64,000 nt of DNA from Psychrobacter sp. 4Bb (GTDB lineage Bacteria; Pseudomonadota; Gammaproteobacteria; Pseudomonadales; Moraxellaceae): positions 1 through 64,000 of the forward strand of contig NZ_PJAS01000056.1 of NCBI RefSeq assembly GCF_002836735.1, written 5' to 3'. Positions within the stretch are counted from its first letter, which is position 1. Each line of letters opens with the position of its first letter. Positions 38,777 through 47,927 of this stretch are shown in pieces. The position numbers and the translations under genes are program-made. The notes below the pieces were generated by a model. It had not been told where the DNA came from. It was given only the letters and a program-made list of their open reading frames with translations, and made no database searches.

Positions 38777-39271
38777 TTATACCTGCATACTTTTATGCAT
38801 CGCTGCCTGCGCTTTTGTACTGCTCACAATCAGCTCGTTACCCACGATATCCGTCACTACCACTCTATCGCCGATTGCCACCTGCTCCCCTCTCGTACGG
38901 CACATCCATTCAGCCGCACCAACGATAGGAACACTAAATCTAACTGTGCCAGCTTTATCTAGTTGCGGTGACACGATAATCATTCCGACCTCACCGACTA
39001 TGATACTACCGCCTAGCCCAGCTTTGGTACGATCTACTGACAACGGTTTGATAAACTTAAACCAAGCTAGCAAAAACACAGCAGAGAGCACTAACCAGAC
39101 GATAATCTGAACAGAAACAGAAATAGGCAACAGCCATGATAGCGCTGCTACGATGATGGCAGCGGCACCAAACCACAGACTGGCAAACGTCGGTACAAAC
39201 ATCTCGACTATTAGTAATAAGAAGCCTAATACTAACCAATGCCAAGGTTCAATCATCCAAAGTATCTCCAT
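38777..39271 (-). CDS. NfeD family membrane protein
   Basis: About 164 aa: membrane helices (about 5-70) followed by a small C-terminal OB-fold domain (GSIIVGEVGMII...GDRVVVTDIVGNELIV). It partners the SPFH protein in membrane scaffolds. The start is uncertain: ATG 39271, 39256 and longer alternatives are in frame. GGAG lies 10 nt before 39256, while 39271 is close behind GGTGG. Confidence 0.88.
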   Translation of the reverse strand: MEILWMIEPWHWLVLGFLLLIVEMFVPTFASLWFGAAAIIVAALSWLLPISVSVQIIVWLVLSAVFLLAWFKFIKPLSVDRTKAGLGGSIIVGEVGMIIVSPQLDKAGTVRFSVPIVGAAEWMCRTRGEQVAIGDRVVVTDIVGNELIVSSTKAQAAMHKSMQV

Positions 39272-39414
39272 CCTTGCCACCATTCCTATCTTTATCATTC
39301 CAGTTTTTAATGTAGCACATTTTTAAGGATAACAACGCTTTAACGATAATGATATATTACTTATTAGCTACTTATAAATTACCGTCCTAAAAGCTTCTGC
39401 ATAATATTTTAAGC

Positions 39415-39448
39415 AAAAAAAAACGACCACTTAAAGTGATCGTTTTTT
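39415..39448 (-). terminator. terminator of the first barrel gene
   Basis: AACGACCACTT/AAGTGATCGTT with T and A runs. The one mismatch on the plus strand becomes a U-G wobble on the minus strand, so it suits the minus-strand gene. Near-identical to the hairpin at 40173. Confidence 0.85.
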
Positions 39449-39470
39449 AGTCATCCACACAAATTAAAGC

Positions 39471-40022
39471 TTAGAATTTGTAATGTGCACCAAGAGTTAA
39501 TAGCGTAAGGTCTTCAGCAACATAGTCATATTCAGCTTCAACACTCATATTAGGATTGAAGTTATAACCCAAGCCAATACCGCCAGCTACACCACTGTCG
39601 CTATCGCTGTCACTTCCAGAGTTTCCAAGAAAGTCCTCAGCAGAAACTTCAATCTCAGCTTTAGCAAAGCCTAGTTTACCTTTTGCATATAAGCCAGTAT
39701 TTGGGAATGCATAACGGTAAGTACCATAAGCACCATAAGTTTTTAGATCAAATTCAGCGTCAATGCCACTGTTACCTGTATCAACATCAGCGTCATTAGA
39801 ACCTATATACTCAATCTCAGCACCAAAGTTAGGATCGAAGTTATAACCAGCATAAACGCCATATGCGGTTGGATCATCTAAATCATCAGCATCTACCATG
39901 AATTGACCAGCTTTAATACCAACGTATGATTGGCCAGCACCATAAGAGATGGCTGCTTGTGCGCTCATGGTCATTACTGAGCCAGCGATTACTGCGATTA
40001 AAGCTTTTTGTAGATTTTTCAT
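39471..40022 (-). CDS. outer-membrane beta-barrel protein (porin-like), copy 1
   Basis: 183 aa with signal peptide (cut after MTMSAQA) and eight-strand barrel features. Conserved segments include QSYVGIKAGQF, AYGVYAGYNFDPNFG, TYGAYGTYRYAFPNTGLYAKGKLG, GIGLGYNFNPNMSVEAEYDYV and the terminal aromatic residue F (HYKF). It belongs to the OmpA-like/OmpW-type small barrels. Paralogue of the gene 220 nt upstream. Its role is probably structural or adhesive; unproven. Confidence 0.85.
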   Translation of the reverse strand: MKNLQKALIAVIAGSVMTMSAQAAISYGAGQSYVGIKAGQFMVDADDLDDPTAYGVYAGYNFDPNFGAEIEYIGSNDADVDTGNSGIDAEFDLKTYGAYGTYRYAFPNTGLYAKGKLGFAKAEIEVSAEDFLGNSGSDSDSDSGVAGGIGLGYNFNPNMSVEAEYDYVAEDLTLLTLGAHYKF

Positions 40023-40172
40023 ATACTTTTCTCAACTTTGGATTCAATAAACAAATAGTTTGTTTAATATCAAATGATACTCAACTATTTTCTACTTGTT
40101 ATTAGTAGTGGAGGTATCATACCAACTTATTTACCAAAGTAAACATGTGTTGCAAAAATCTTTTACAGGCAT

Positions 40173-40204
40173 AAAAAAACGACCACTTAAAGTGATCGTT
40201 TCTT
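40173..40204 (-). terminator. terminator of the second barrel gene
   Basis: AACGACCACTT/AAGTGATCGTT hairpin almost identical to 39415-39448, evidence that the duplication included the terminator. Confidence 0.8.
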
Positions 40205-40242
40205 TATTATAGCTGTTTGCTAAAAGCTTGTTTTCTAAATAA

Positions 40243-40782
40243 TTAGAACTTTAAGTTAGCACCAACAGTAAGCAGCTTAGTATCTGCATCACTATCCATC
40301 ATGGCATATTCTGTTTCAACATTGAAGTTAGGATTCACCGCATAGCCAAGACCGATGCCACCAGCAATACCAGTATCACTCACTGAATCACTGCTACCGT
40401 CGTTAAAATCAGCTTCTAGCTCTGTTTTAGCGATACCAAGCTTACCTTTGGCATACAGTGCAGTATTTGGGAACGTGTAACGATAAGTACCGTACGCACC
40501 ATAAGTTTTCGTATCATAATCGCCAGCATTATTGTCTAGATCAGCATCATCTGAACCAACATATTCAACTTCCATACCAAAATTAGGATCGAAGTTATAA
40601 CCAGCATACACACCATACGCAGTTGGATCGTCGCCGCTTACATCATTATCGAACTGACCAATCTTAGCACCAACATACGGTTGACCTGTATAGCCGTTAC
40701 CATAATTAACGGCAGCTTGTGCACCTACAGTAAGTAAAGAACCAGTTGCTAGTGCAAGTATAGTTTTTTGTAGAGTTTTCAT
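40243..40782 (-). CDS. outer-membrane beta-barrel protein (porin-like), copy 2
   Basis: 179 aa from ATG 40782, which has AAGGAG 6 nt upstream; the frame to 40896 adds an unrelated segment. Signal peptide cut after TVGAQA. Same barrel as copy 1, with AYGVYAGYNFDPNFGMEVEYVGSDDAD and GAYGTYRYTFPNTALYAKGKLG shared. Loop regions differ (acidic D/N/S stretches), as expected for surface loops. Ends in the aromatic NLKF. Confidence 0.87.
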   Translation of the reverse strand: MKTLQKTILALATGSLLTVGAQAAVNYGNGYTGQPYVGAKIGQFDNDVSGDDPTAYGVYAGYNFDPNFGMEVEYVGSDDADLDNNAGDYDTKTYGAYGTYRYTFPNTALYAKGKLGIAKTELEADFNDGSSDSVSDTGIAGGIGLGYAVNPNFNVETEYAMMDSDADTKLLTVGANLKF

Positions 40783-41077
40783 TATTAGCTCCTTCAAGTA
40801 AATTTGGACAAACAAGTTATTTAGTTGTATTGACCATTTGGCCGTATCGCCTTGTTTGCTAACGATGGGTACATAGTAACAAACTATTTCAGACACTCTG
40901 TCAGTGTTTAATGGTATGAGAGTTAAGATTTGAAAGCATTTGTCAGTGCTCGGGTTACAAAGGCCTAGATATGAAACCTTTTGTTACATCCACCCAGTTT
41001 ATGCAATAATCCGTACTCATTTCACAGTTTTCTTGCTAGCTAAATATGGCTGATATAACAATAATTAGAGAGAGAAA

Positions 41078-42310
41078 ATGCAAAATTCTATCACTGAGCG
41101 CTTACAAACTGCACTTGCAGACTTAAAAGCAAAGCAGCAGTACCGCCAATTACCAAACTTGCAGCACGATGGAAGATACGTTATTAGCAATAGTAAAGCT
41201 CTGCTTAATATTGCGAGTAATGATTATCTTGGCTTAGGCGGCGATACCGAGATGCAAGCTGAGTTTCTTACTCAAGTGGGACAGCTATCTACTACACACA
41301 CTCCTAAAATGAGTGCCACCTCCTCACGCCTACTGACAGGCAACGATATACAGTTAGAAGCCCTAGAAGAAGAACTGCAAAATTGGTATCAAAGCGCCAT
41401 AGAAAAACAGAGTTTAGCCGATTCAAAGTCGGTGCTGGTCTTAAATAGTGGCTATCACGCCAACCTAGGTATCTTGCCAGCATTAACAACTTTGCCAGTC
41501 AAAACACTCATTCTGGCTGACAAGCTAGTACATGCCAGCATTATCGATGGGATGCGCTTGAGCCAAAGTAAACTTGTTACCTATCGACGTTACCGTCACA
41601 ACGATTACGAACATTTGGCCAAGTTTATTGAACAAGCAGACGAGACGGTTGAACGCATCATTATTGTCACCGAGAGTATATTTAGTATGGATGGTGACCG
41701 TGCTGACTTGCCTGAACTAGTACAATTAAAATCCAAAGATGCTCGTATTGAGCTGTATGTCGATGAAGCACATGCTATTGGAGTGCTTGGCGATACAGGT
41801 CTAGGATTGGCGGAAGAAACGCATACCTTGGCTGATATTGACTATTTGGTGGGTACCTTTGGTAAGGCATTTGCTTCAATGGGTGCTTATATAATGTGTG
41901 ATGAGGTCGTCAAACAATGGCTGATCAATGCCATGCGTCCATTGATTTTTAGCACTGCACTTCCTCCTATCAATCACGCATGGACACGATTTATTTTAGC
42001 AAAGATGCCGACCTTAACTGATCAACGTGCGCATCTAGCACAGTTATCTACCACGCTTAGCCAAGCCATTAACCCACGGCACCGTGTATCGCCAACCTTG
42101 GAAGATATACACTATGAATCCCCTATCGTTCCTTATATATTAGGCGATAATGCGAGTACCCTTGTCAAAGCGCAAAAGTTGCAAGCCGCTGGATTTTACG
42201 CGCTACCTATCAGGCCGCCTACTGTGCCTGCAAACACTGCTCGCATTCGTTTAGTTATGAATGCCAAACTGACTAACGAAGACTGTGCGCGACTGATACA
42301 GCAGTTGTAA
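41078..42310 (+). CDS. bioF: 8-amino-7-oxononanoate synthase
   Basis: PLP-dependent alpha-oxoamine synthase, 410 aa, condensing pimeloyl thioester with alanine in biotin synthesis. ASNDYLGLGGD, HTPKMSATSSRLLTGN, VDEAHAIGVLGDTGLG and the PLP lysine in VGTFGKAFASMGAY are all present. Slightly longer than the usual 384 aa because of a loop after residue 95. GAGAGAGAAA precedes ATG 41078. bioC follows after 71 nt; bioA, bioB and bioD are not in the window. Confidence 0.93.
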   Translation: MQNSITERLQTALADLKAKQQYRQLPNLQHDGRYVISNSKALLNIASNDYLGLGGDTEMQAEFLTQVGQLSTTHTPKMSATSSRLLTGNDIQLEALEEELQNWYQSAIEKQSLADSKSVLVLNSGYHANLGILPALTTLPVKTLILADKLVHASIIDGMRLSQSKLVTYRRYRHNDYEHLAKFIEQADETVERIIIVTESIFSMDGDRADLPELVQLKSKDARIELYVDEAHAIGVLGDTGLGLAEETHTLADIDYLVGTFGKAFASMGAYIMCDEVVKQWLINAMRPLIFSTALPPINHAWTRFILAKMPTLTDQRAHLAQLSTTLSQAINPRHRVSPTLEDIHYESPIVPYILGDNASTLVKAQKLQAAGFYALPIRPPTVPANTARIRLVMNAKLTNEDCARLIQQL

Positions 42311-42319
42311 TTTTATCGT

Positions 42320-42374
42320 TTGACACAAACTTTATTTCCACTATTGATAGATAACTGGCGCACTTGGATATAAT
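42320..42374 (+). promoter_or_regulatory. promoter candidates just before bioC
   Basis: TTGACA (42320-42325) with TATTGA 16 nt on, and TTGATA (42344-42349) with TATAAT (42369-42374) 19 nt on. The second would start transcription within a few bases of ATG 42382, giving a nearly leaderless message. Confidence 0.35.
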
Positions 42375-42381
42375 AAAGCCT

Positions 42382-43191
42382 ATGACAACATTCGACACAG
42401 TTGATGACCTCAGTGTTAGAAAACAAACCATCGCTCGCCACTTTGCCAATGCAAGTGACTATGACCAGCATGCCAGTATCCAGCAGACCGTTTGTCAGTA
42501 TTTATTAGACAGTATTGCTCATACCAAGCAAAGCAGTGTGTTAGAAGTGGGTGCAGGTACAGGTCAAATGACGCGCCTACTCGCTGAGCATATACAGAGC
42601 GAGCACTGGATCATTAATGAGTTATGTAGTGAGCAGACTGCTACATTGCAATCAATACTGCCAACTGCTAACGTAATGATTGGTGATGCTGAAACGATAG
42701 ATTTAGCAGAAAATAATAGCTTGATAGTTAGTGCCAATGCCGTGCAATGGTTTGATAATCCGTTGAGTTTCGTCACGCAATCCGCGCAGCGTCTACAACC
42801 TGGAGGACAACTGGTCTTTAGTACTTTTACGCCCAATAACTTTTTGCAAATTAAGACGCTCACTGGTCAAGGACTTCACTACCCAGATATTAATGAATGG
42901 CAATTGGCATTAGATAGTGCTGGCTTTGAGAATATCGAACTTTCTATTAAGCGCTTTGATTTACCATTTCCAACCCCCTACGCTATCTTGAAGCATATGA
43001 AACTCACTGGCGTATCGACCAATCAAACGCAAATACAATCAGACGATACTCAAACCTTTATATGGACAAAATCCCGTCTACAGCAATTTGAGTCAGACTA
43101 TTGGCAGCAATTCTCAGAAAAGAATGAAACAGGACAGCTCGTGGTTAATTTAACCTATGAAGTGCTCATAGTGAGCGCGTTTAAACCATAA
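42382..43191 (+). CDS. bioC: malonyl-[acyl-carrier protein] O-methyltransferase
   Basis: 269 aa SAM-dependent methyltransferase: motif I VLEVGAGTGQMTRLLAEHI, and GDAETIDL and FSTFTPNNFLQIKTLTGQGLHYP, the last characteristic of BioC. It methylates malonyl-ACP to prime pimeloyl synthesis. I start at ATG 42382; an in-frame TTG 18 nt earlier overlaps a -10 element. The SD is poor. Downstream of bioF, consistent with the biotin pathway. Confidence 0.9.
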   Translation: MTTFDTVDDLSVRKQTIARHFANASDYDQHASIQQTVCQYLLDSIAHTKQSSVLEVGAGTGQMTRLLAEHIQSEHWIINELCSEQTATLQSILPTANVMIGDAETIDLAENNSLIVSANAVQWFDNPLSFVTQSAQRLQPGGQLVFSTFTPNNFLQIKTLTGQGLHYPDINEWQLALDSAGFENIELSIKRFDLPFPTPYAILKHMKLTGVSTNQTQIQSDDTQTFIWTKSRLQQFESDYWQQFSEKNETGQLVVNLTYEVLIVSAFKP

Positions 43192-43256
43192 GCACGCGTC
43201 TCATCAATAAAAACAATAGCTAGCAGAAATAGTAACCGATAGGAAAAATAGCCATA

Positions 43257-43286
43257 AAAAAACGCACCCCGAAGGATGCGTTTTTT
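43257..43286 (-). terminator. terminator after dnaK
   Basis: On the minus strand CGCATCC and GGGTGCG pair around a TTCG tetraloop, followed by seven T. The plus strand is also symmetric, so bioC may use it too. Confidence 0.92.
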
Positions 43287-43309
43287 AATTTAACTAGTTA
43301 ATAGCCGTA

Positions 43310-45250
43310 TTATTTTTTATCTTCGTCTACTTCAGTGAACTCAGCATCAACAACGTCGTCATCAGCTTTGTTGCTACCAGCATCGTCAGCACCTTGTTGG
43401 AACTGGCTTGGATCCATACCTTCTGCGCCAGCGCCGCTATCAGCGTAGATTTTTTGGCTGATTGGCAAGAATGCATTGTCTAATGCTTCAAGCTTAGCTT
43501 TGATTTCGTCATGATCGTCTTCTTTCGCCGCCGCTTCAAGCTCAGTGATGGCAGATTCTACTGTTGATTTTTCTTCATCAGTCACTTTATCTTCTGCTTC
43601 TTTCAGCGCTTTTTGTACCGCATGGATACGACCATCTGCTTCGTTACGAACTTGCGCTAGGTTAGCGAACTTCTCATCTTCAGCAGCATTAGCTTCTGCA
43701 TCACGAACCATTTGTTCGACTTCTTCGTCCGACAAGCCAGAATCCGCTTTGATCTGGATGCTTTGTGCTTTACCAGTACCTTTATCGGTTGCTGAGATAT
43801 TCATGATACCATCAGCATTAATGTCAAAAGACACTTCGATTTGTGGTAAGCCACGTGGTGCTGGTGGAATATCCGTCAAGTCAAAACGACCAAGCATTTT
43901 GTTTTGGTTAGCAATTTTACGCTCACCTTGATATACCTGAATCGTTACAGCTGGCTGATTGTCTTCAGCCGTTGAGAATACCTGTGATTTCTTAGTAGGA
44001 ATCATGGTGTTTTTCTCAATAACTGGTGTCATGACACCGCCCATCGTTTCGATACCTAGGGTCAATGGCGTTACATCAAGTAGCAATACGTCAGTTTTGT
44101 CACCAGACAATACGGCACCTTGAATCGCTGCACCAGCTGCAACTGCTTCATCAGGGTTCACATCTTTACGTGGCTCTTGACCGAAGAAGTCTTGTACTTT
44201 TTGCTGTACTAGTGGCATACGAGTCTGACCACCAACCAAGATTACATCGTTGATGTCGCCAATTTTTAGGCCAGCATCTTCAAGTGCAGTCTTACAAGGA
44301 CCCATTGTACGTTGTACTAATTCTTCAGTTAGGCTCTCTAGTTTCGAGCGGCTGATAGTAACGACTAAATGCTTAGGACCACTGCTATCAGCAGTGATGT
44401 ATGGCAAGTTTACTTCAGTGCTTTGTGCACTTGATAGCTCAATCTTCGCTTTTTCTGCCGCTTCTTTTAGACGCTGCATCGCAAGAGAGTCACCTTTTAG
44501 GTTAACGTCTTGCTCTTTTTTGAATTCAGCAACTAAGAAATCAATCAATGCTGAGTCAAAGTCTTCACCACCTAGGAAAGTATCACCGTTGGTCGCTAGT
44601 ACTTCGAATTGTTGCTCGCCGTCTACGTCTGCGATTTCGATGATTGAGATATCGAAAGTACCACCGCCCAAGTCATATACAGCAACAGTGCTATCGCCTT
44701 GCTTCTTGTCCATACCATAAGCAAGTGCAGCAGCAGTTGGCTCATTGATGATACGTTTTACGTCTAGACCAGCGATTTTACCCGCATCTTTAGTTGCTTG
44801 ACGCTGTGAGTCATTGAAGTAAGCAGGTACAGTTACAACTGCTTCAGTCACGCTCTCACCAAGATAATCTTCTGCTGTTTTTTTCATTTTTTTCAAGATT
44901 TCAGCAGAAACCTGTGGTGGCGCAAGCTTTTTACCGTTGATTTCTACCCATGCATCGCCGTTATCTGCTTTAGCGATTTTGTAAGGAACCATGCCGATAT
45001 CTTTTTGCACGACTTTGTCATCAAAACGACGACCGATCAAACGCTTAATCGCAAACAAAGTGTTGCTTGGATTAGTTACTGCTTGACGCTTAGCTGACTG
45101 ACCAACAAGCGTTTCGTCATCTTTATAGGCGACGATCGATGGTGTTGTACGCGTACCTTCAGCATTTTCGATGACTTTAACTTTGTCACCTTCCATTACT
45201 GCTACACACGAGTTAGTAGTACCTAAATCAATACCAATTACTTTACCCAT
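43310..45250 (-). CDS. dnaK: chaperone protein DnaK (Hsp70)
   Basis: 646 aa. ATPase domain (about 1-385; [41 protein letters not shown]), substrate domain (about 390-505, [14 protein letters not shown]), helical lid and a C-terminus ending in acidic D/E. I start at ATG 45250 (AGGAG 9 nt upstream) because it begins the conserved [12 protein letters not shown]; the extra two codons to 45256 begin with TTG. grpE is the next gene upstream, with a 183-nt gap. dnaJ is not present in the window. Confidence 0.99.
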   Translation of the reverse strand: MGKVIGIDLGTTNSCVAVMEGDKVKVIENAEGTRTTPSIVAYKDDETLVGQSAKRQAVTNPSNTLFAIKRLIGRRFDDKVVQKDIGMVPYKIAKADNGDAWVEINGKKLAPPQVSAEILKKMKKTAEDYLGESVTEAVVTVPAYFNDSQRQATKDAGKIAGLDVKRIINEPTAAALAYGMDKKQGDSTVAVYDLGGGTFDISIIEIADVDGEQQFEVLATNGDTFLGGEDFDSALIDFLVAEFKKEQDVNLKGDSLAMQRLKEAAEKAKIELSSAQSTEVNLPYITADSSGPKHLVVTISRSKLESLTEELVQRTMGPCKTALEDAGLKIGDINDVILVGGQTRMPLVQQKVQDFFGQEPRKDVNPDEAVAAGAAIQGAVLSGDKTDVLLLDVTPLTLGIETMGGVMTPVIEKNTMIPTKKSQVFSTAEDNQPAVTIQVYQGERKIANQNKMLGRFDLTDIPPAPRGLPQIEVSFDINADGIMNISATDKGTGKAQSIQIKADSGLSDEEVEQMVRDAEANAAEDEKFANLAQVRNEADGRIHAVQKALKEAEDKVTDEEKSTVESAITELEAAAKEDDHDEIKAKLEALDNAFLPISQKIYADSGAGAEGMDPSQFQQGADDAGSNKADDDVVDAEFTEVDEDKK

Positions 45251-45324
45251 AATCAATTGCTCCTAATTTGTTTTTAACTATAAATACTTATTTATCCAGA
45301 CCGTAGTCGGTCACTTGTTGCTAT

Positions 45325-45353
45325 ATATCGGTTTACCCGTCGTATTTTTCAAG
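45325..45353 (-). promoter_or_regulatory. heat-shock (sigma-32-like) promoter of dnaK
   Basis: CTTGAA (45353-45348), a 15-nt spacer, then ACCGATAT (45332-45325), matching CCCCATAT at six of eight positions. It starts about 67 nt before dnaK, so dnaK can be transcribed separately from grpE. Confidence 0.5.
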
Positions 45354-45433
45354 GCAATAATCACGCAAAAACTATGTTTCATGTCATTTTTTGTGAAAAA
45401 CCTTCATATTAGTAGGGTTTAGCCCTAAAAATA

Positions 45434-46033
45434 TTACTGACCAACACGAACCATAGCTGGACGTAATAGACGACCGTTTAGGCTATAGCCTTTTTGTAAG
45501 ACCGTACCCACTGTATCTGCCGCTGCTTCTGGGTCAATACCCACTGCTTCATGGAAGTCAGCATTGAATTTTTCACCTTGTGGATCGACCACTTCTACGC
45601 CGTTTTTGGTCAATACTGCAACCAATGCTTTGTGCGTTAATTGCACACCCTCAGCGACTGGATCATTGGCATCGGCATTTTCGATAGCGCGCTCTAAGTT
45701 GTCAACGATGTCTAACAATTCTTTAGCAAATTTCTGTAGTGCAAACTTTTTGCTCTTATCCGCTTCTTGCTCCATGCGTTTTTGCGCATTATAAGCTTCA
45801 GCATTAGCGCGTGCAGTACCTTCTTTGGCTTGTTTTACTTCGCCTTCTAGCTCAGCAATACGCGCTTTGAAAGTATCAAGGTTGATTTCGTTTTCGATAG
45901 TCGTTTCTTCACCTGAATTATTCTGTGGATCAAACTCTTTCATGGTTTCTTCTAAGATACTGTCATTGTGATCAATATTCTCATGTGCCACATTTTGGTC
46001 AAGATTTTCGTGGTTCGGGTTTTGCTCGCTCAT
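45434..46033 (-). CDS. grpE: nucleotide exchange factor GrpE
   Basis: 199 aa. Acidic disordered N-terminus (about 1-50), long helix (about 55-110) with coiled-coil heptads, and C-terminal beta domain ending LQKGYSLNGRLLRPAMVRVGQ. It releases ADP from DnaK. I start at ATG 46033 (AGGAGC upstream). Upstream of dnaK on the same strand. Confidence 0.97.
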   Translation of the reverse strand: MSEQNPNHENLDQNVAHENIDHNDSILEETMKEFDPQNNSGEETTIENEINLDTFKARIAELEGEVKQAKEGTARANAEAYNAQKRMEQEADKSKKFALQKFAKELLDIVDNLERAIENADANDPVAEGVQLTHKALVAVLTKNGVEVVDPQGEKFNADFHEAVGIDPEAAADTVGTVLQKGYSLNGRLLRPAMVRVGQ

Positions 46034-46466
46034 GATAGCTCCTTGGAATTTCAATAATGAAGATTAAGAGACGGCATAGTAGACCGAATAATTACTGGTC
46101 CTACTATGCCATTATTAAATGCTCGATGTTTCTAACTCATTGTTTTTTTAATACGCTTTAATAGCTGCTTGATAAAGGTGATAAGGACAAATTTCAAGCC
46201 TAAAGCAAAGGAATTTTTACTATTTATGACAAATATTAGTGAAGTCTGATTAAAGAGATGCATCTAACGTTTTTGTTCCTTGTCAATAAATTTCAATATT
46301 TGCTCACAAAAAGAACAAAAAACCGCTATTTATTCCAATTGCTTTACGCTTATTAATCAAGCTACTACCAAACGACACGCTATTACTCTGCTAGCTATTT
46401 TATCATTGCTATAAATATTATCGCCCACACTCAAATGCACGCTAAAAATCATTTATGAGAGCTGTT
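46034..46466. other. divergent spacer grpE / esterase
   Basis: AT-rich. Besides the grpE promoter candidate I see no gene or RNA. Confidence 0.5.
46171..46198 (-). promoter_or_regulatory. possible sigma-32-like promoter of grpE
   Basis: CTTGAA (46198-46193), a 14-nt spacer, CCTTTATC (46178-46171). The -35 is perfect; the -10 is partial. Confidence 0.35.
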
Positions 46467-47879
46467 ATGTCTAACTCAAAAAATTTATCTATCAATACTT
46501 TGCTTAATAAAGCATTGATGACATTGCACTTAGCGTCAAAAGAAAATCCAGCGTCAAGAGAGTCATCGAACCAAGATGCACAAACGTATGACTCATTAGA
46601 AAAACGTCTGAGCGTTAAAGAAAAAATACTCGCTTACAACCCTGTAGCAAACTACCAGCCGCATACATTGCACTATGCAATGAAAAGTCTCGGTTACTTA
46701 CCAGACCCTATTTTAGAAGGGGTGATTGGTTACCTAAAAGGTCCTAATTCAAAACAATATTTGCATGCAAACGCTCATCTGCGTCTTATCCTTGCAGTAA
46801 ATAGTTACCTCAAAACGCCGTTAGAACTAACTCCAATGCCGGAATTGCGTGAGAGATTTACTGCTGATGCGGTAGCCATGCAATCACCTAGAGTATGGCA
46901 GCAAGCCTGTACTACTATGCTAAGCAATATAAAGCCCTTCACTAAAAAAAGTGATTCACCTGTTAGCTGGAAAGATGAAACGATTGCCAATGCAGATGAT
47001 GGCGACATGACTGTCCGTTGTTATAAAGCAGGTGGCAAAAAATCTGGTTTTAGAAGAAAACGTGTCCATAATCCCGACGAAACAGTCATGTTGTTCTTTC
47101 ATGGTGGCGGGTTCTGTATTGGTGATGTCGATACACATCATGAGTTCTGTCATGCGGTCTGTGAGCAGACTGGCTGGTCTGTGGTTAGTGTCGATTATCG
47201 CTTAGCGCCTGAATGTCCTGCTCCAGCAGCATTAAAAGACTGTATCACTGCGTATGATTGGTTAGTTGAACACTGTCACACATTGGGCGCATTACCCTCT
47301 CGTATCGTTTTAGCAGGTGATAGCGCAGGTGGTGGTTTATCAACTTTAATTGCGCAGCAGCTGACCGCACCGAGCAAAAGCGCATGGGCAGACCTAGGGT
47401 TAGATGGACAGAAAATGTTTAATCTATTAGAAAAACTACCCGAACCTCTAGCGCAGATGCCTTTATATCCAGTCACTGATATTGAGACAGACTATCCAAG
47501 TTGGGAGCTATACGGCGAAGGCCTACTATTAGATCATGCTGATGTAGCAGTATTTGATGCTGCTTGTTTGGAGAACAGTCCGCTGCCTCGCTTACACATA
47601 CTGAACTCACCTATGTTGGGTGATAATAGTAAAGTCTGCCCAACTTACATTGTAGCTTCTGAGCTCGATGTATTACGTGATGAGGCATTTGCTTATGCAA
47701 AGCAGCTGAAAGGTTACGGCGTTGCTGTAGAGACCTATACTGTGCTTGGTGCACCGCATGGCTTTATTCACTTTATGAGTGTTCACCAAGGCCTTGGACA
47801 AGAGACAAACAATATCATTCTTGGGTTTAGCAGTTTTGTACGTGAGATCATCAGTACACAATCGCGGTTAGCTGCATAA
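46467..47879 (+). CDS. alpha/beta hydrolase fold-3 esterase/lipase (HSL family)
   Basis: 470 aa. N-terminal cap (about 1-200), then the family IV motif HGGGFCIGD, nucleophile elbow GDSAGG, acid in SELDVLRDE, and histidine in APHGFIHF. Resembles the cold-active hormone-sensitive-lipase-type esterases of Moraxella/Psychrobacter. No signal peptide, so cytoplasmic. I start at ATG 46467, which has GAGAG 5 nt upstream; ATG 46455 is also in frame but has no SD. Confidence 0.88.
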   Translation: MSNSKNLSINTLLNKALMTLHLASKENPASRESSNQDAQTYDSLEKRLSVKEKILAYNPVANYQPHTLHYAMKSLGYLPDPILEGVIGYLKGPNSKQYLHANAHLRLILAVNSYLKTPLELTPMPELRERFTADAVAMQSPRVWQQACTTMLSNIKPFTKKSDSPVSWKDETIANADDGDMTVRCYKAGGKKSGFRRKRVHNPDETVMLFFHGGGFCIGDVDTHHEFCHAVCEQTGWSVVSVDYRLAPECPAPAALKDCITAYDWLVEHCHTLGALPSRIVLAGDSAGGGLSTLIAQQLTAPSKSAWADLGLDGQKMFNLLEKLPEPLAQMPLYPVTDIETDYPSWELYGEGLLLDHADVAVFDAACLENSPLPRLHILNSPMLGDNSKVCPTYIVASELDVLRDEAFAYAKQLKGYGVAVETYTVLGAPHGFIHFMSVHQGLGQETNNIILGFSSFVREIISTQSRLAA

Positions 47880-47927
47880 ACCGTTAGTTATTTAGTTAGC
47901 CAGCTAATTAATGATTTGTATAACTGA

